Positions 1-12,000 of a stretch of DNA of 64,000 bases are shown here, in pieces; position 1 is the stretch's first letter; every line of letters starts with the position of its first letter. The stretch spans positions 43,016,643-43,080,642 of the forward strand of contig CM071573.1 in assembly GCA_036426205.1 (NCBI GenBank), given 5' to 3'. Made by a program: the position numbers and the translations under genes. The notes under the pieces were generated by a model. It worked only from the letters and a program-made list of their open reading frames with translations, did no database searches and was not told where the DNA came from. The DNA comes from Ascaphus truei (lineage: Eukaryota; Chordata; Amphibia; Anura; Ascaphidae).

Positions 1-970
1 TCAACTCATACTTCAGTCTGACTTTGTCAGACTCGAAAACTGGATTTCCCAAAACAAACTGTTTTTAAACACTGACAAGACTGTAACAATGGTGTTTGGG
101 ACCAAGACTACATTTTTAAAGCTTCCAGCGACTGAGCTCCAGATTACAACCAACACTAACACCACCCTAACTCCTGTTACTAGTTTTAAATACCTGGGCA
201 TATGGTTTGACTCCCACTTAACATTCGGGATGCACATTAATACCCTGACAACCAAGACCTATGCCAAATTAGGGGTACTCTACAGGAACAAATCCTCCCT
301 AAGTCTCCTGGTCAGAAAACGTATCGCACAGCAGATGCTAATGCCAATTATTGACTATGGAGACATAGTATATGGCTCGGCACCTCAAACCCACCTTAGC
401 AAACTTGACACCCTCTACAACTCAATTTGTCGTTTTGTTCTCCAATGCAACTATAACACACATCACTGCGAAATGCTCAAAGAACTAGATTGGTCATCAC
501 TCGAGTCTAGGTGCAAAGTTCACCTTTCCTGTCTTACCTTCAAATTCTTTATGGGCAAGCTACCTGAACAAGCTCCTCACCCCTACCACATGCAGCACCT
601 ATCACCTGAGATCAGACTCCAAAAGACTGTTCATGGTCCCAAGGCTCAACAAAGTATCCGGCCGCTCCTCCTTCTCTTACCGTGCACCCCAAAACTGGAA
701 CAACCTACCGGAGACTCTTACATCAACCACCAGTCTAAGTTCTTTCAAATCTAAGGCTGTCACACATTTTAATGTGGTCTGTAATTGTTTCATACACCCA
801 TAATACAAATTATCTTTAACTGTGCATGCAATGTCTTGTATATAATGTATACCCTGCTCATTATGTAACTGTATTTGTAAACATGTATTATTTGTCTTAA
901 CTCTGTGCCCAGGACATACTTGAAAACGAGAGGTAACTCTCAATGTATTACTTCCTGGTAAAATATTTTA
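1..970 (+). mobile_element. L2-type LINE, 3' end of reverse transcriptase and tail
   Basis: The reading frame runs in from the left edge (ENWISQNKLFLNTDKT), continues with FKYLGIWFDSHLTFGMHI and DYGDIVYGSA, and shifts near 640 to a frame reading SFSYRAPQNWNNLPETL. These are typical of the C-terminal part of L2/CR1-group ORF2 proteins. The 3' tail ends with TATTACTTCCTGGTAAAATA and AAATAAATAATAAATAAG. Degraded and antisense to VTI1A; 5' part outside the window. Confidence 0.8.
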
Positions 971-1499
971 TAAATAAATAATAAATAAGTAATAGTAATA
1001 AACACACGTACATCAACACTGATAAATCAGGCAATACATGAATACTGACACGTGTTACCAACTGCAGTCACCGTCAGCGGGGTTCCTCCTCCGATAGATA
1101 GTACAGTCTAACACCACCCAGTCATAGATGAAATTCGGCAGACACGGGGGTTCCTCCCGACAGTCTCACAATATATTTAATAGCCACTTCCCGTACCTTT
1201 GGAGTCCCCAATGTCCCGATTACCTCTATGTCGGAGTCCTCACTTATTCATAGGTAACAAGTAAAAGGATTACTCCTCTCCTGTACCGCTAGCATATAGG
1301 AAGCAAGTCCCGCCTGTAGATTTTGTACGGCCGCCCGATCGAAAGATACATCTTGGTTTATTTTCTAGATGTTGACCAAGTATTGGATCATTTGATAAAA
1401 AAATATAATAAATAAAAATTGGAGGATTTTATCTCATAACTCACTGCATTGTAATTTGTGACAAATGGCACAGATTCCGATTAAAATGGAGTCTCTATC

Positions 1500-2348
1500 C
1501 ATGTTAGTGACCTTTTTTTAATGCTTCTAGGAGGTTGTCACTTTTATAGCCTCTTTGGATAAATGTATTAAATAGCAGTTCGGATTGTTGTTCAAAAACG
1601 TTTGTATCACTACAGTTCCGCTTAATTCGCATGAACTGACCAATTGGAATTTTATCAATCCATAATCTTTTGTGATTACTGCTTGCCTATAGTATGCAAT
1701 TCGTATCAACCTTCTTGAAAAATGTTTTTGTTGAGACTCTGTTGTCATCTGTACCTGCCAATTGTAGATCCAGGAATGTTATAGTATTTGTCACTTTCTT
1801 CTGAAAACGTAAGATTAAAATCATTATGGTTAAGATACTGTAGTGCCCACGGTTATTCTGACACAAACCAGTGGCAATCGCCAAAAAGACCCAGGTACAC
1901 GCTGGATACATGCCTTAAACTTGCCTTAAACTAGACCCATCATTTCTGCATTGATTAATGGCCCATCAGATTAACAGCGGGGGTCCCTGGCAGTCCCATT
2001 CAACTGAATGGGACTGCCAGGGACTCCTGCTGTGTTAATCCTATTGGTCATTAGTCAATGCAGAAATGCCTTAAACTTGCCTTAAACTAGCCAGGCTACA
2101 CCCAGCACATACCCAGAATGTAACCGGGCTAGTTTAAGGCAAGCTTTAGAATACTCGTGGTCTCGTCTGTACTTAGTAAATTCATTTAAGGAGTCCTCAT
2201 CTCCCTCCCAAACACATACAATGTCATCTATGAATCTGTGCCAAATAATAATAATGTTATTGGCAAAAGGGTTGTTATTCCAAATCACGCTTTGCTCCCA
2301 TGCCCCCATATATAGGTTGGCATAGCTGGGAGCAAAGCGTGTACCCAT
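1500..2348 (-). pseudogene. Penelope-like reverse transcriptase fragments
   Basis: Starting at 2348 the minus strand reads MGTRFAPSYANLYMGAWE and then WHRFIDDIVCVWEG, which is the Penelope form of the RT catalytic block (Y/FIDD). It continues in broken frames below 1911 with ITFLDLQLAGTDDNRVSTKT. The stretch is split by a palindromic insertion at about 1911-2148 and by frameshifts, so it is not functional. Confidence 0.75.
1911..2148. repeat. Palindromic element inserted in Penelope RT
   Basis: The core at 1941-2068 folds on itself (CATTTCTGCATTGATTAATG ... CATTAGTCAATGCAGAAATG) around GTCCCATTCAACTGAATGGGAC. It is bordered by two exact 24-bp direct copies (1911-1934 and 2067-2090) containing CCTTAAACTTGCCTTAAACT. 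A further inverted copy of that motif lies near 2129-2148. Confidence 0.7.
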
Positions 2349-2579
2349 TGCTATACCACAGACTTGGATGCAAAACGTGTCAAAAATAGAAAACAGTTAT
2401 GGGAAAGTATAAATCTAATGGACTCGAAAATGAAATACCCATTCAATACATGTAACCCAGGATCATTCATCAAGTATTGTGCAATAGTATCTACACCCAT
2501 CATATGTGGTATCTTTGTATAGAGGGACTTGCTTGGCCCTTTGTGACATAGGCATTAAACCAATACAAAAGACTAGTTG

Positions 2580-3045
2580 GTTAAAGCAAAAACCAGCAGG
2601 TAACTTTTGTTGCGGAAAGTGCAAGGCTTGTAAACTTTTAAGTAAAAAAAGGAAAAGTTTTAAATAATTTGTAGCAAAGGAACATTTTAATATAGATGAT
2701 TGCATTTCATGTAATACCACTTCTGTAATTTATCTTTTAGAAAGTCCATATGGCAAACAGTATATAGGGCGAACTAAATGTCAACTTAAAGTCAGAATTT
2801 TAAAGCACACTAGAAATATCAGAATCGGTTATGAAAAACATAGCGTGTTACGCCATTTCAAAATTCATCATAATAGTGATCCAATTCAACTCAACTATAA
2901 AGGTATCCAAATTGTAGTTCCTAACCAGAGAGGAGGCGATAGGTTAAAAGCCCTCTCCAAACAAGGAAGTTTCTGGATCTTCAGTTTGCACAAGTTAGCA
3001 CCTGAGGGTCTTAATGATGAGCTGGACGTCTGGTCCCTTTATTAA
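2580..3045 (+). pseudogene. Penelope-like GIY-YIG endonuclease fragment
   Basis: The plus strand contains a Cys-rich CGKCKACKLLSK segment. It then reads VIYLLESPYGKQYIGRTKCQ, a GIY-YIG nuclease core, and ends FWIFSLHKLAPEGLNDELD, the usual Penelope C-terminus. A stop codon interrupts the frame near 2665. Confidence 0.75.
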
Positions 3046-3536
3046 TATAGATTATATATTTTTGATTATCCTTTTTTTATATTTGATATATTTGGTACAT
3101 ATACATATTTATTTTTTAGTTTCATTTTTAGTCTTTTTTTATACTTGACCCTATCAGTTCCCAGTGGAATTCCTGTCCTTTAGCTATAGTACTTTTCAAA
3201 TGGGTGGCATTGTATGCACCATTTGCTCACTTGTCTCCGATTTCTGGTTTTTAGCACATTTAAAACATATATGTCTTTGTCTTCATGATACATTTGTATT
3301 TCAGTCCATGTGTATTATATTTCTATACTGTACATTGTTTGTGAATTGTACCCACACTAGCACTGCCGTTATCTCATTTCATTGTGTAGAGGTTTTATTA
3401 TTGTTTTATTAAGTTATCAATAAAATGAATGTATTTTAGTATTGTTGTATAAATTTTATGTGATTAATGATGTGATACTCCAGACCACATCGGTGGTCTC
3501 CGCAGGGTATTTAAACACTTGTTTTGCCAATATCGT

Positions 3537-3577
3537 ATTATCCCTGAAGAAGTATTGTTACGAAACGCGTAGGATGT
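3537..3577 (+). ncRNA. Hammerhead-ribozyme-like motif in Penelope-like element
   Basis: CTGAAGA at 3544-3550, a short helix (GTA/TAC) and GAAACGCGTA at 3562-3571. Flanks ATCC and GGAT can pair as stem I. Hammerhead motifs are known from Penelope elements. This one has one extra A between CTGANGA and stem II, so activity is unproven. Confidence 0.5.
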
Positions 3578-3965
3578 GTTTTTGTTACATTGATTATTTG
3601 GACTAGCTTTGAGCCCTTATACCAATCATTGTCATCGTCCGTACAGCCCGTATTCTATCATCTGGCAGTCACTTTCATATGACGTGGGTCTAGTGACATC
3701 TATCGGGCGTACGAGATTCACAGCCTGGACTTGCTTCCGATACACCAGCGGTGCTGGACGGGAGTAATTCCTTCACCCGTTGCTCAATCGAGCGACCGTA
3801 CAAAATCTACAACCGGGACATGCTTCCAATATGCTAGCGGTGCAGGAGAGGAGTAATCCTTTTACTCGTTACCTATGAATAAGTGAGGACTCCGACAGAG
3901 GTAATCGGGACATTGTGGACTCCAAAGGCACCGGGACACGGCTATTAAATCTATTGTGAGGCTCA

Positions 3966-5367
3966 CTTCCCTTTCCTTTGTATCTCTTCCCCCCCCCCAC
4001 CCTAGTGTGATAATTACAGCTGTATACTTTGCTAAATGAATGAGTCAGTGAGCAGTTCCAATTTTGTACATTTATATTTTTCACGCTATTAAATTTGTGA
4101 CATATTCTGAAACTATCTACGTGTTTCCATCTATTATAGTGTGCTGGTGCCTACTTTGGGATTTACATGATTTTGAGTGGGGTTGTTTGGGCCCACTACG
4201 CTTCGTGCACCTCATCCTTTTTCATCATATTTTCTGGTTTAGAGTGCTGTCTATTATTGTTTATAGCGATCATGGATGTTGAGCCACCTGAAGTGACCCA
4301 GCAGCAGACTCTCTTACTTTTGTTTAGGTTTTTTCTTATGCATTTAATCACAGTTTTACACTGTTATATTATATTGTAATTTATTTAGTGTATCAACATA
4401 TCACTATATAGATTTCACTGGGTAATCACCTGTGCTATATTTGTTTTTTACATTTCATACGGTTGAAGGGGTTATATATTTTTTATATTTCACTTTATAT
4501 TATTCACAATTGGTACCGCAGATATTTTCACTTTATTCTTTACTGATTGACACAAGGTGAGAGGTAATTTGTGAAGAACCCTCCATTACATATGCCTTGT
4601 GTGTGTCTGTTCGATTCCTATAGTAATGAATACAAGGTCCTTCATTATAAACTCTAATCCATTACAATGTCACTTTTTAGCACTAGGTCACCCGTCCCAG
4701 CACCTGGACGGCTTTGTAAGAGCAAAATCAAATACCAGCCCCTTTACAATACTGATGTCTGGAGGACAAGTGAACAGAATTCTTGGAATTTGAAACAGTG
4801 AACCCAGATATACAACATCATAATGATAAAATACAACGTTGGCCTCTGGGAGGAAGAGGAGGGAATCTGGGAATCACTTTGTTATATGCAAAGTAAGCCT
4901 ATTCACTTAAAATCATTATTTCTCAACCAGGTGCCATGTTCCCTGCAGGGCCACATGTTTACTTTGCTGGAAAGATTATGCATTACATTTTTTTTGTTAA
5001 TTAAAAAAAATACTAGAAAACAGGAATTCCCATTTACATAAAAAAAAAAAAAACCATTCAGATGATAATTGCAAGGGCAATAGTGAATCTAAAATGTAGT
5101 AGAAATTAGGTATTACATTCACAGAGCATTGATCATGGCTACTCTGAGAGGGGAAGCAGTGTCAGCATATTCCTGGGATCAGAGCCATCTGTGAGTTATA
5201 AATGAGGCTCTGCTCTAATGAGCCTATCCATTCAGATACGTTACAGTGTTAGTTACAATTACAACCAGGTTCTTAACTTGTGTATCATTGTGCATCTGAT
5301 TTACTGTATGTAGACATGTATGATGGACTGTTAGAATGTGACAAGAACTTTATACACTAGGACTCAC
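3966..5367. other. VTI1A intron 3 sequence with nothing recognised
   Basis: AT-rich DNA with short open frames only. No coding exon, RNA gene or named repeat could be supported. Confidence 0.5.
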
Positions 5368-5478
5368 AAAATCTGTTTCCAGTTTGCCCATCTCTTGCTT
5401 GTAGCTCCTCATCCGGCTGCTGTACATCGCACGGCTCTGGGCAGGGATCTCCCGGACTTCCAGATCCATTTGCTCCAA
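5368..5478 (-). CDS. VTI1A: VTI1A coding exon 3
   Basis: 111 nt encoding residues 52-88, from LEQMDLEVREIP to KLETDF. The acceptor is a T-rich tract ending in CAG and the donor is GTGAGT. No exon matching the next human segment (KRSRIAYSDEV) was found between here and position 1, so exon 4 is probably outside the window. Confidence 0.95.
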
Positions 5479-6030
5479 CTGAAAAAGAAGAGACAGGTGA
5501 GTTCCCTCAGCCGGTTCTCAGTGTGTTCTGGCGCCCTGAAACCCATTTCATATCATGGGATTTACAGGGGATAAAGCCTAGTAGGCACAGATAGCCGGGA
5601 CATCCCTTCTGATACAGATCCCAGGGAAGATTAAGAATACATTTATAAATTACATTTATAAATACATATTATAAATTAACCATCAAAAGCCACAGCGGCT
5701 CAACTTAGCGGAAAACTTTGAGCTCCATCCCATACAGCAGGAGACCAACAACTGGGCTTTTAAATCTGTACGTTGTACCACAACTCCTGGGAATAACCAA
5801 AGAAGAGTAATAAAGCCTTGCACACAAACCAAAGAACAGTGCTCGTGTTTGTCCTGAAACCATGATGCTGTGTGTCCCATGCAGGTACCCCCCCCCCCCC
5901 ACCCCCCCAATGATACTGTATGGCAATAGTACATGTACATTGTACTTATGCTATTTGAGTAACTCCCACACTGATAATGATGCTGTGACAATGCCCCTTC
6001 CGTCTATTACAGCTGCCTTCTGAAGCTTGT

Positions 6031-6070
<40 letters not shown>

Positions 6071-9000
6071 TTTTGTTGTTCTTGATATAGCTGCAATAAT
6101 GCATGCAGTGCTTCATACAAGAGAAAATAGACAGAATTATAATACAGTAAGTAAGACAAACACAAAACCGGACACTTGGAAAGGAAATCCCTGCTGCCTA
6201 TGTGTATGTTCATAAATAAATGGATAGAAGAGTGTATGCACGTGTGTGGCTGTATGATGCACCGGGCATGTACGCGCACGAGGGACTGGGCACGTATGCG
6301 CAAGGAGGTTTCTGCTGAACCAGGGGTGGGCAAATTTGGTCCTCAAGGGCCACCAAGAGATCAGGTTTTCAGGATATCACTGCTTCAGCACAGATGGTGC
6401 AGTCTGACAGCTGCAAGCGGGGATATCTTGAAAACCTGACCTGTTGGTACACCTTGAGGACAGGAGTTGCCCACCCCTGCGGTAAACAATAAGACAGTAA
6501 CCGGTGCACGCAGTGCTTTGCAGGGTATAACAAAAAGGTGACCGTGACGTTGAGCCGCCTCAAGGTTTTAACGATTCATTCACGTATATAGCTCTGTCGT
6601 ACTAATGCTTAACTCCATCACTGCTGAACTGAAGGGGACAATCATACAGCAGGGACATTAACTGCAGCCCACTGCAATGAAAGGGTTAAAAAGATATGAG
6701 GGTGTCCGCAACTACGCTGTATTAGCTGCATACATTAGGAATTAACTTCTTTTTTTTTTAGGCAAGAAATAACAGCTGCATTAAAATAGAAATGCACAAA
6801 CGTGCTCAGTATCCCTTTAACTCCAAGCAATGTGCTTGCAGTAAATCATCTACATTCTACAATATGAGCAACTGTTTAAATGCAAGGATTTCAACAAGGG
6901 TGTACACTACAGGCAGGACAATAGGAAAATGAATCTTCTTTACCACAAGACAAAGCGCTGTTTCCTTTACACAAAGGCTTGTTCATGGAAAATGTTATGC
7001 TACTGTAACTATGAGCAGAAAATACAGTGGGCGGGCTTAACTAGAATACTGGTGAGTGAAGTGGGAGGGCAGGTTTTTCTGCCCACGTTGCCTTCCTAAA
7101 GTTCAGGTCCGATGATGATAGGTGGAGAGAAGTAAAGCTCTCCATACTGGTGACCTTTCTTTAAGCAGCTATTCACATCCTTAATTTGTAACCAACACTG
7201 AATGTACAGTAACTACACAATCCCAAAGATCTAGGGAAGAAAACCAAACAAGCATTAGTGTAAGGCCCCGCTCCCTCAGTCAGCGCGCCCGCACTGCAGA
7301 CAGGCGGGGCGCTGACAGACACAGACCGCATAGGGAGCGGGAGCCGGGCCTGGAGTGGGAGGGTGTGGTTTAAGCGGAGGGACCCGCTACCCCCCCCCCC
7401 CCTCCTCGGGCTCGGGAGACGCTGCGGGCTCACACGCTGACACTCATGCACACACACACACACACAGGCAGGCACTCACGCACTCAGGCACACACATACA
7501 CAAACACAGATAGGCACTCAGACACACACACAGACAGGCACTCAGACACAAACATACACACACACAGACAGGCACTCAGACGTCACAGCGTGTAGTGAGC
7601 TGTGCAGCCAGGGGGGGCCGGCTCGGGAGGATTCCCCTGCTGGTGGGGAACGCTCGTGTGGCCGCCCGCGCCGCCGGGCGCAGCGGGTCCCAGCCCTTAG
7701 CCGTCAGTCATTCTAGCTACTGATCTCCATTACCAGCCCTGAGTGCCCTCAAAGTTCCCCCAGAACTCTACAGAGGAACAAACACTGGGCACACGTAGCC
7801 CTCTGTTTGATAATCCAAACACAGGCAAAGGGTCCTGCAATGTGTTGGGGAAGTGAAATCAACATGGCAGACGTAACAAGACCTTTGTGGTGTGGCTACT
7901 TTACGTTACATATTTTCTAAGGCGGTGCACAGCCATACTCAGTATCATTACACTGGGATGAAGTTTTGCTTTCAGACTTTTCTGCAGCAGTTTAGATGCA
8001 CGTATATCTTTGTATGTATGTCTTTATTTATATAGCGCCATTAATGTACATAGCGCTGCAAAGCAGTAATACACGTGACAATCATATAAATAACACAAAT
8101 AACACATAATGGGAAGAAGTGCTTTCAGACATAAAAGTGACATTTAGGTAAAGGAGTCCCTGCCCTGAAGAGCTTACAATCTAATTGGTAAGTAGGAGGA
8201 ACGAACAGAGGTAGTAGGAGGGCGTTCTGGTAAATGCATATGCAAGGGGGCAAGATTTATGTATGAGGTGTCTAGAATCAGCCATGGATGTTTGTACAGC
8301 TTCCGTTATGATCCATCCCAAACTTCTACAGCAGAAGCTGTTGTCACAGTTGACTACATAAAAATGATCTTTACAATGTCTTTGTAAAAAGCTCCTTAAT
8401 TTGTCTTGTACAGACCAGTCTTTTTTTGGAAGTTCTAATCCGCTTTGTGTGATCAAATACAAGAAGAAACACATGCACTGCGAAGAGAAAGTAGCAATTA
8501 AACCAAAAACTGTTTAAGAACAAAAGGCATTATCACAGGAGGAAGTGCTTAGGGGGGCCTAATTTGCCAAGATATACTCAGTGTCACTATACAGTGTCTT
8601 GATTCAACATTGACAGAAGTCGAAGTATAACATGAACCATGTCTTTATAGCTCCTCTAATAACTGTTTTCACAATGTACCCCATCCCAACCCCGTCACAG
8701 TATAAATATTTGGCGTTTGAGGTTCCAATACATTTTGTGTAGCCATGAGATCGGACATTGCTTGTACATTTTTAAGACTTAATCTGCAATTCATCCAAAA
8801 ATGACATTTGTAAGTATCTAGCACTTTTAGAAATCTTGCGGTATGTGCTTAATACAAAGAGACATTTTTCATAATAAAGTTGAATTCTTTTGTCAGATTA
8901 CACCTGAAAGGGAGAAATCAGACCTTTTCCTGCAAAAACATTGTGACAGATTAATTCTGATTTTTGCGTAGTCCGCCATAAAAGTTTAAAGGGCCACGGA

Positions 9001-12000
9001 TACTGGACATGAGGTCAGCCAAGAAGAGCCCAGTAATACCACTTTGCCGCTACCTAGCACCTATACTACAGTGTAGCGAAGGTTATGAAAGACGTAGCAG
9101 AACAATACATTAAAATAATGCCCCAAAAGATGAGAAACAGGCATTACGTACCAGTTCCTTAGCTTCCTCGAGTTGCTTCTCCACATTTAAAACCATCTGC
9201 TTCTTCTCATCTAAACATAAGCAAGGTGATTGTTAACAAGCAGATGCTTTAGGTGTTAAAGCGTGCAGTGTTCGGAGCATGTCAGCAAGGTACTGCAGCC
9301 TGCAGGGTTATTATGTCCCCATAGTGCAGTTTTTCAGCTCATGCTTTTTTTGACCTTTACAACCCACAATTAGTCTCGCAAATGCAACTTTCTTATTTTT
9401 ATTTACAAACTAAACTTCCAACAGTGTAAATCTTATCTGCAGAGAGCCGAGCAGCACAAAGGATGGCTACTGAGGCCCTCCCGTCACTCCTGCCCGAGAA
9501 TCCCCAGGCAGTTTGTCATTTTCTTTCCCTTTGCCTTACTGTTTTTCCATGAGAGTGGAACAATGGTTATTAACCTCTGATGTGCCATGTATGGCGCTTT
9601 ATGTTTTTACTTCTATAAGACCAGTCATGGAAAAAAAAAGAAATAAAAGTTAAGGAACAAATAAACCATTTAGCTATTTGGGATAAAACCGCTTTCAGAT
9701 GTAGCCTTCTCTAATAATTATCCTTACAAACGGCGCACTTGAAAAGAAAGTGTTAGGCACGGAATTGAGAAACTTGTGTATTTCATTCTAACGCTCTGTG
9801 TTGGCTTTATCTGTTTCCTAACTCTTTCTATTCTTACATCTTTCTATCTGGGGATCCTCATTCTTTTGTCCTCAACCAACCTATTCCTGATTGTATTCTC
9901 CATTTTCTTTGTGGAAAATGATAGACACATACTGTACACCTCTTTCCTCAGAGAATTTCTTTAAACATTTAACTTCTATTTAAAAAAAAAAAATGATCCA
10001 CTCGCCCGTCACCTTACCCTAAAGAATCTGCTCAATCTTCACAGCACAATATTGGTACTTAATTGTCTCATCACAGACTGGATATCAATAGATTTCCGTC
10101 TCAATGCCATTTTTGACACCAACAAACATGATTTACTCAAGACACCTTCCACCTCACTGGTTCCCTTCTATTGGTATCCCCTGTACCTCTATGTCCCCCT
10201 GCACCCATTCTCCTGGCGTCCTCTCTCCCCCTATCTCCCCCCCCATTCCCCTGCTCTTGTCCATCTCCCCCATAACCCTGCTCCCCCCATTCCGCCTACT
10301 ACTCCTCTCCCCCCATTCCCCTACTCCCTCTCTCCCCCCATTCCCCTGCTCCTCCCCCCTATTCCCCTGCTCCTCTCCCCCCCATTCCCCTGCTCCTGTC
10401 CATCTCCCCCATAACCCTGCTCCCCCCATTCCCCTACTCCTCTCCCCCCTATTCCCCTGCTCCTCTCCCCCCCATTCCCCTGCTCCTCTCTCCTCTCCCC
10501 CCCATATCCCTTATCTGTCCTCTCAGCCCCCCCCATATCCCCTGCTCCTCTCCCCTCCTCTCCCACCCCATTCCCCTTCTCCTCTCCCCCCCCTTCCCCT
10601 CTCCTCTCTCAGCACTCCCCCTTTTTTTCCCCCCGCTTCTCCTCTCCCCCGCCATCTCCCTTCTCCTCTCTGCCCACTCCGCCTGAGTGGGAAATGATTC
10701 CTCCTTCTTGCTCGCTGCTCCCGGCCGTCCTCTCCATCGGTCTCCCCCCCATACTACCGCTCTTCTCCTCTCCCCCCCATTCCCCTGCTCCCTAGTCTAT
10801 CTCGCGTCCCCATAACCCTGCCTCCCATCCCCCCCATTCCCCTACTCTCCTCTCCACCCATTCCTCCCTTGCTCCTCCAGCCCCCCCCCATTCCCCTGCT
10901 CCTCTCCCCCCCCCAATCGCCCTTCTCCTCTACATCCCCCCCCCATCTCCCTGCTTTTCTCCATCTCCCCCCCCAATCCCCTCTCGTCTCCCCCTCTCTC
11001 GCCCTCTCCCCGCTTCCATCTTCCCTCTGACTTCTTGCCCTCCTCTCTACCCCCCCCCCCCCGCTGTTCGTCGCCTTCTCCAAGTCATCCTCTCCCTTCT
11101 TTGTCTCTCTTCTCTCCGCCCCTCCATTTATTCTCACATCTCCCAATTCTCTCTCCCCCCTCGCCTGCCCCCCCTCTTATTCCCAGTTCTTCCCCCTACG
11201 CGACCGTCAACCGACCACTTCTCTCCCCTTCTTCCCCCCTCCATAACCCTGATCACCCTCCCCCGCCATACCCCGGATCCCCTCCCCCCGCCATACCCCT
11301 GCTCCCCTCTCTCCCACCTCCATACCCCTGCACCCCTCTCTCCCACCTTTCCAAACCCATGCTCTCCTCTGCCCCCATCCATCCCCGCACCCCTTCTCCC
11401 CTCATCCCTACCCACTTCTCCCCCATCCTCCACTCCCCCCTGCGCCTCCCCCTTCTCCCGGTGGACCCGACCCTGCCATCCCGCCTTCGGTCCCCTCTCA
11501 CCCCCACCCCCCCCTTATAGTCCTTCTCCCCCGACCGACATCCCTCCGTCGCCCACCCTACCCCTTCTGCCCCTCTCACCCCCACCCTCCATACCCCGGC
11601 TACCCTCTTCCCCTTCTCCATACCCCTGCTCCCCTCTCCCTCCATACCCCGGCTACCCTCTCCATACCCCTGCTTCCCTCTCCCCCTCTCAATACCCAGG
11701 TTCCCACCCTCTCCCCCTTCTCCATACCCCTACTATTCTCATCTCTCTCCCCCTCTATCCAGCAAGCCCACCTAAACAACCCCTCTCCCCCCCTCTCCCC
11801 CATTCCCCTACTCCCCTCTCCCCCCTAACTTACATCCCGCCCGTTCTAACCGGGGAGGCCCGGCCCCCCAGTCCTTCCTCCTCCAAACTTCGTCTGCCCC
11901 ATCCTCTCTGACCCTCTCCTGCTCTGACCCTCCTCCCTCCCCCTTCTCGCCGCGCCGCCCCTCCCCCAGGGGTAAGAGCCCCCCCGCCCCCCCTTCTCGC

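Larger units (their letters stand above)
1075..3965. mobile_element. Rearranged Penelope-like element between inverted arms
   Basis: Arms of roughly 180-260 bp at about 1165-1345 and 3781-3965 are inverted copies, recognisable by TATGAATAAGTGAGGACTCC and its complement. Between them lie minus-strand reverse transcriptase fragments (about 1500-2348), a plus-strand GIY-YIG endonuclease fragment (about 2580-3045) and a hammerhead-like motif (3537-3577). Inverted LTR-like ends are known for Penelope elements. Opposite orientation of RT and endonuclease is not, so the copy is rearranged or is two copies fused. Confidence 0.7.

Noticed and set aside
5683..5991. 102-codon minus frame with a Gly run
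   Set aside because: Built on a homopolymer C run in intron DNA; not similar to anything known.
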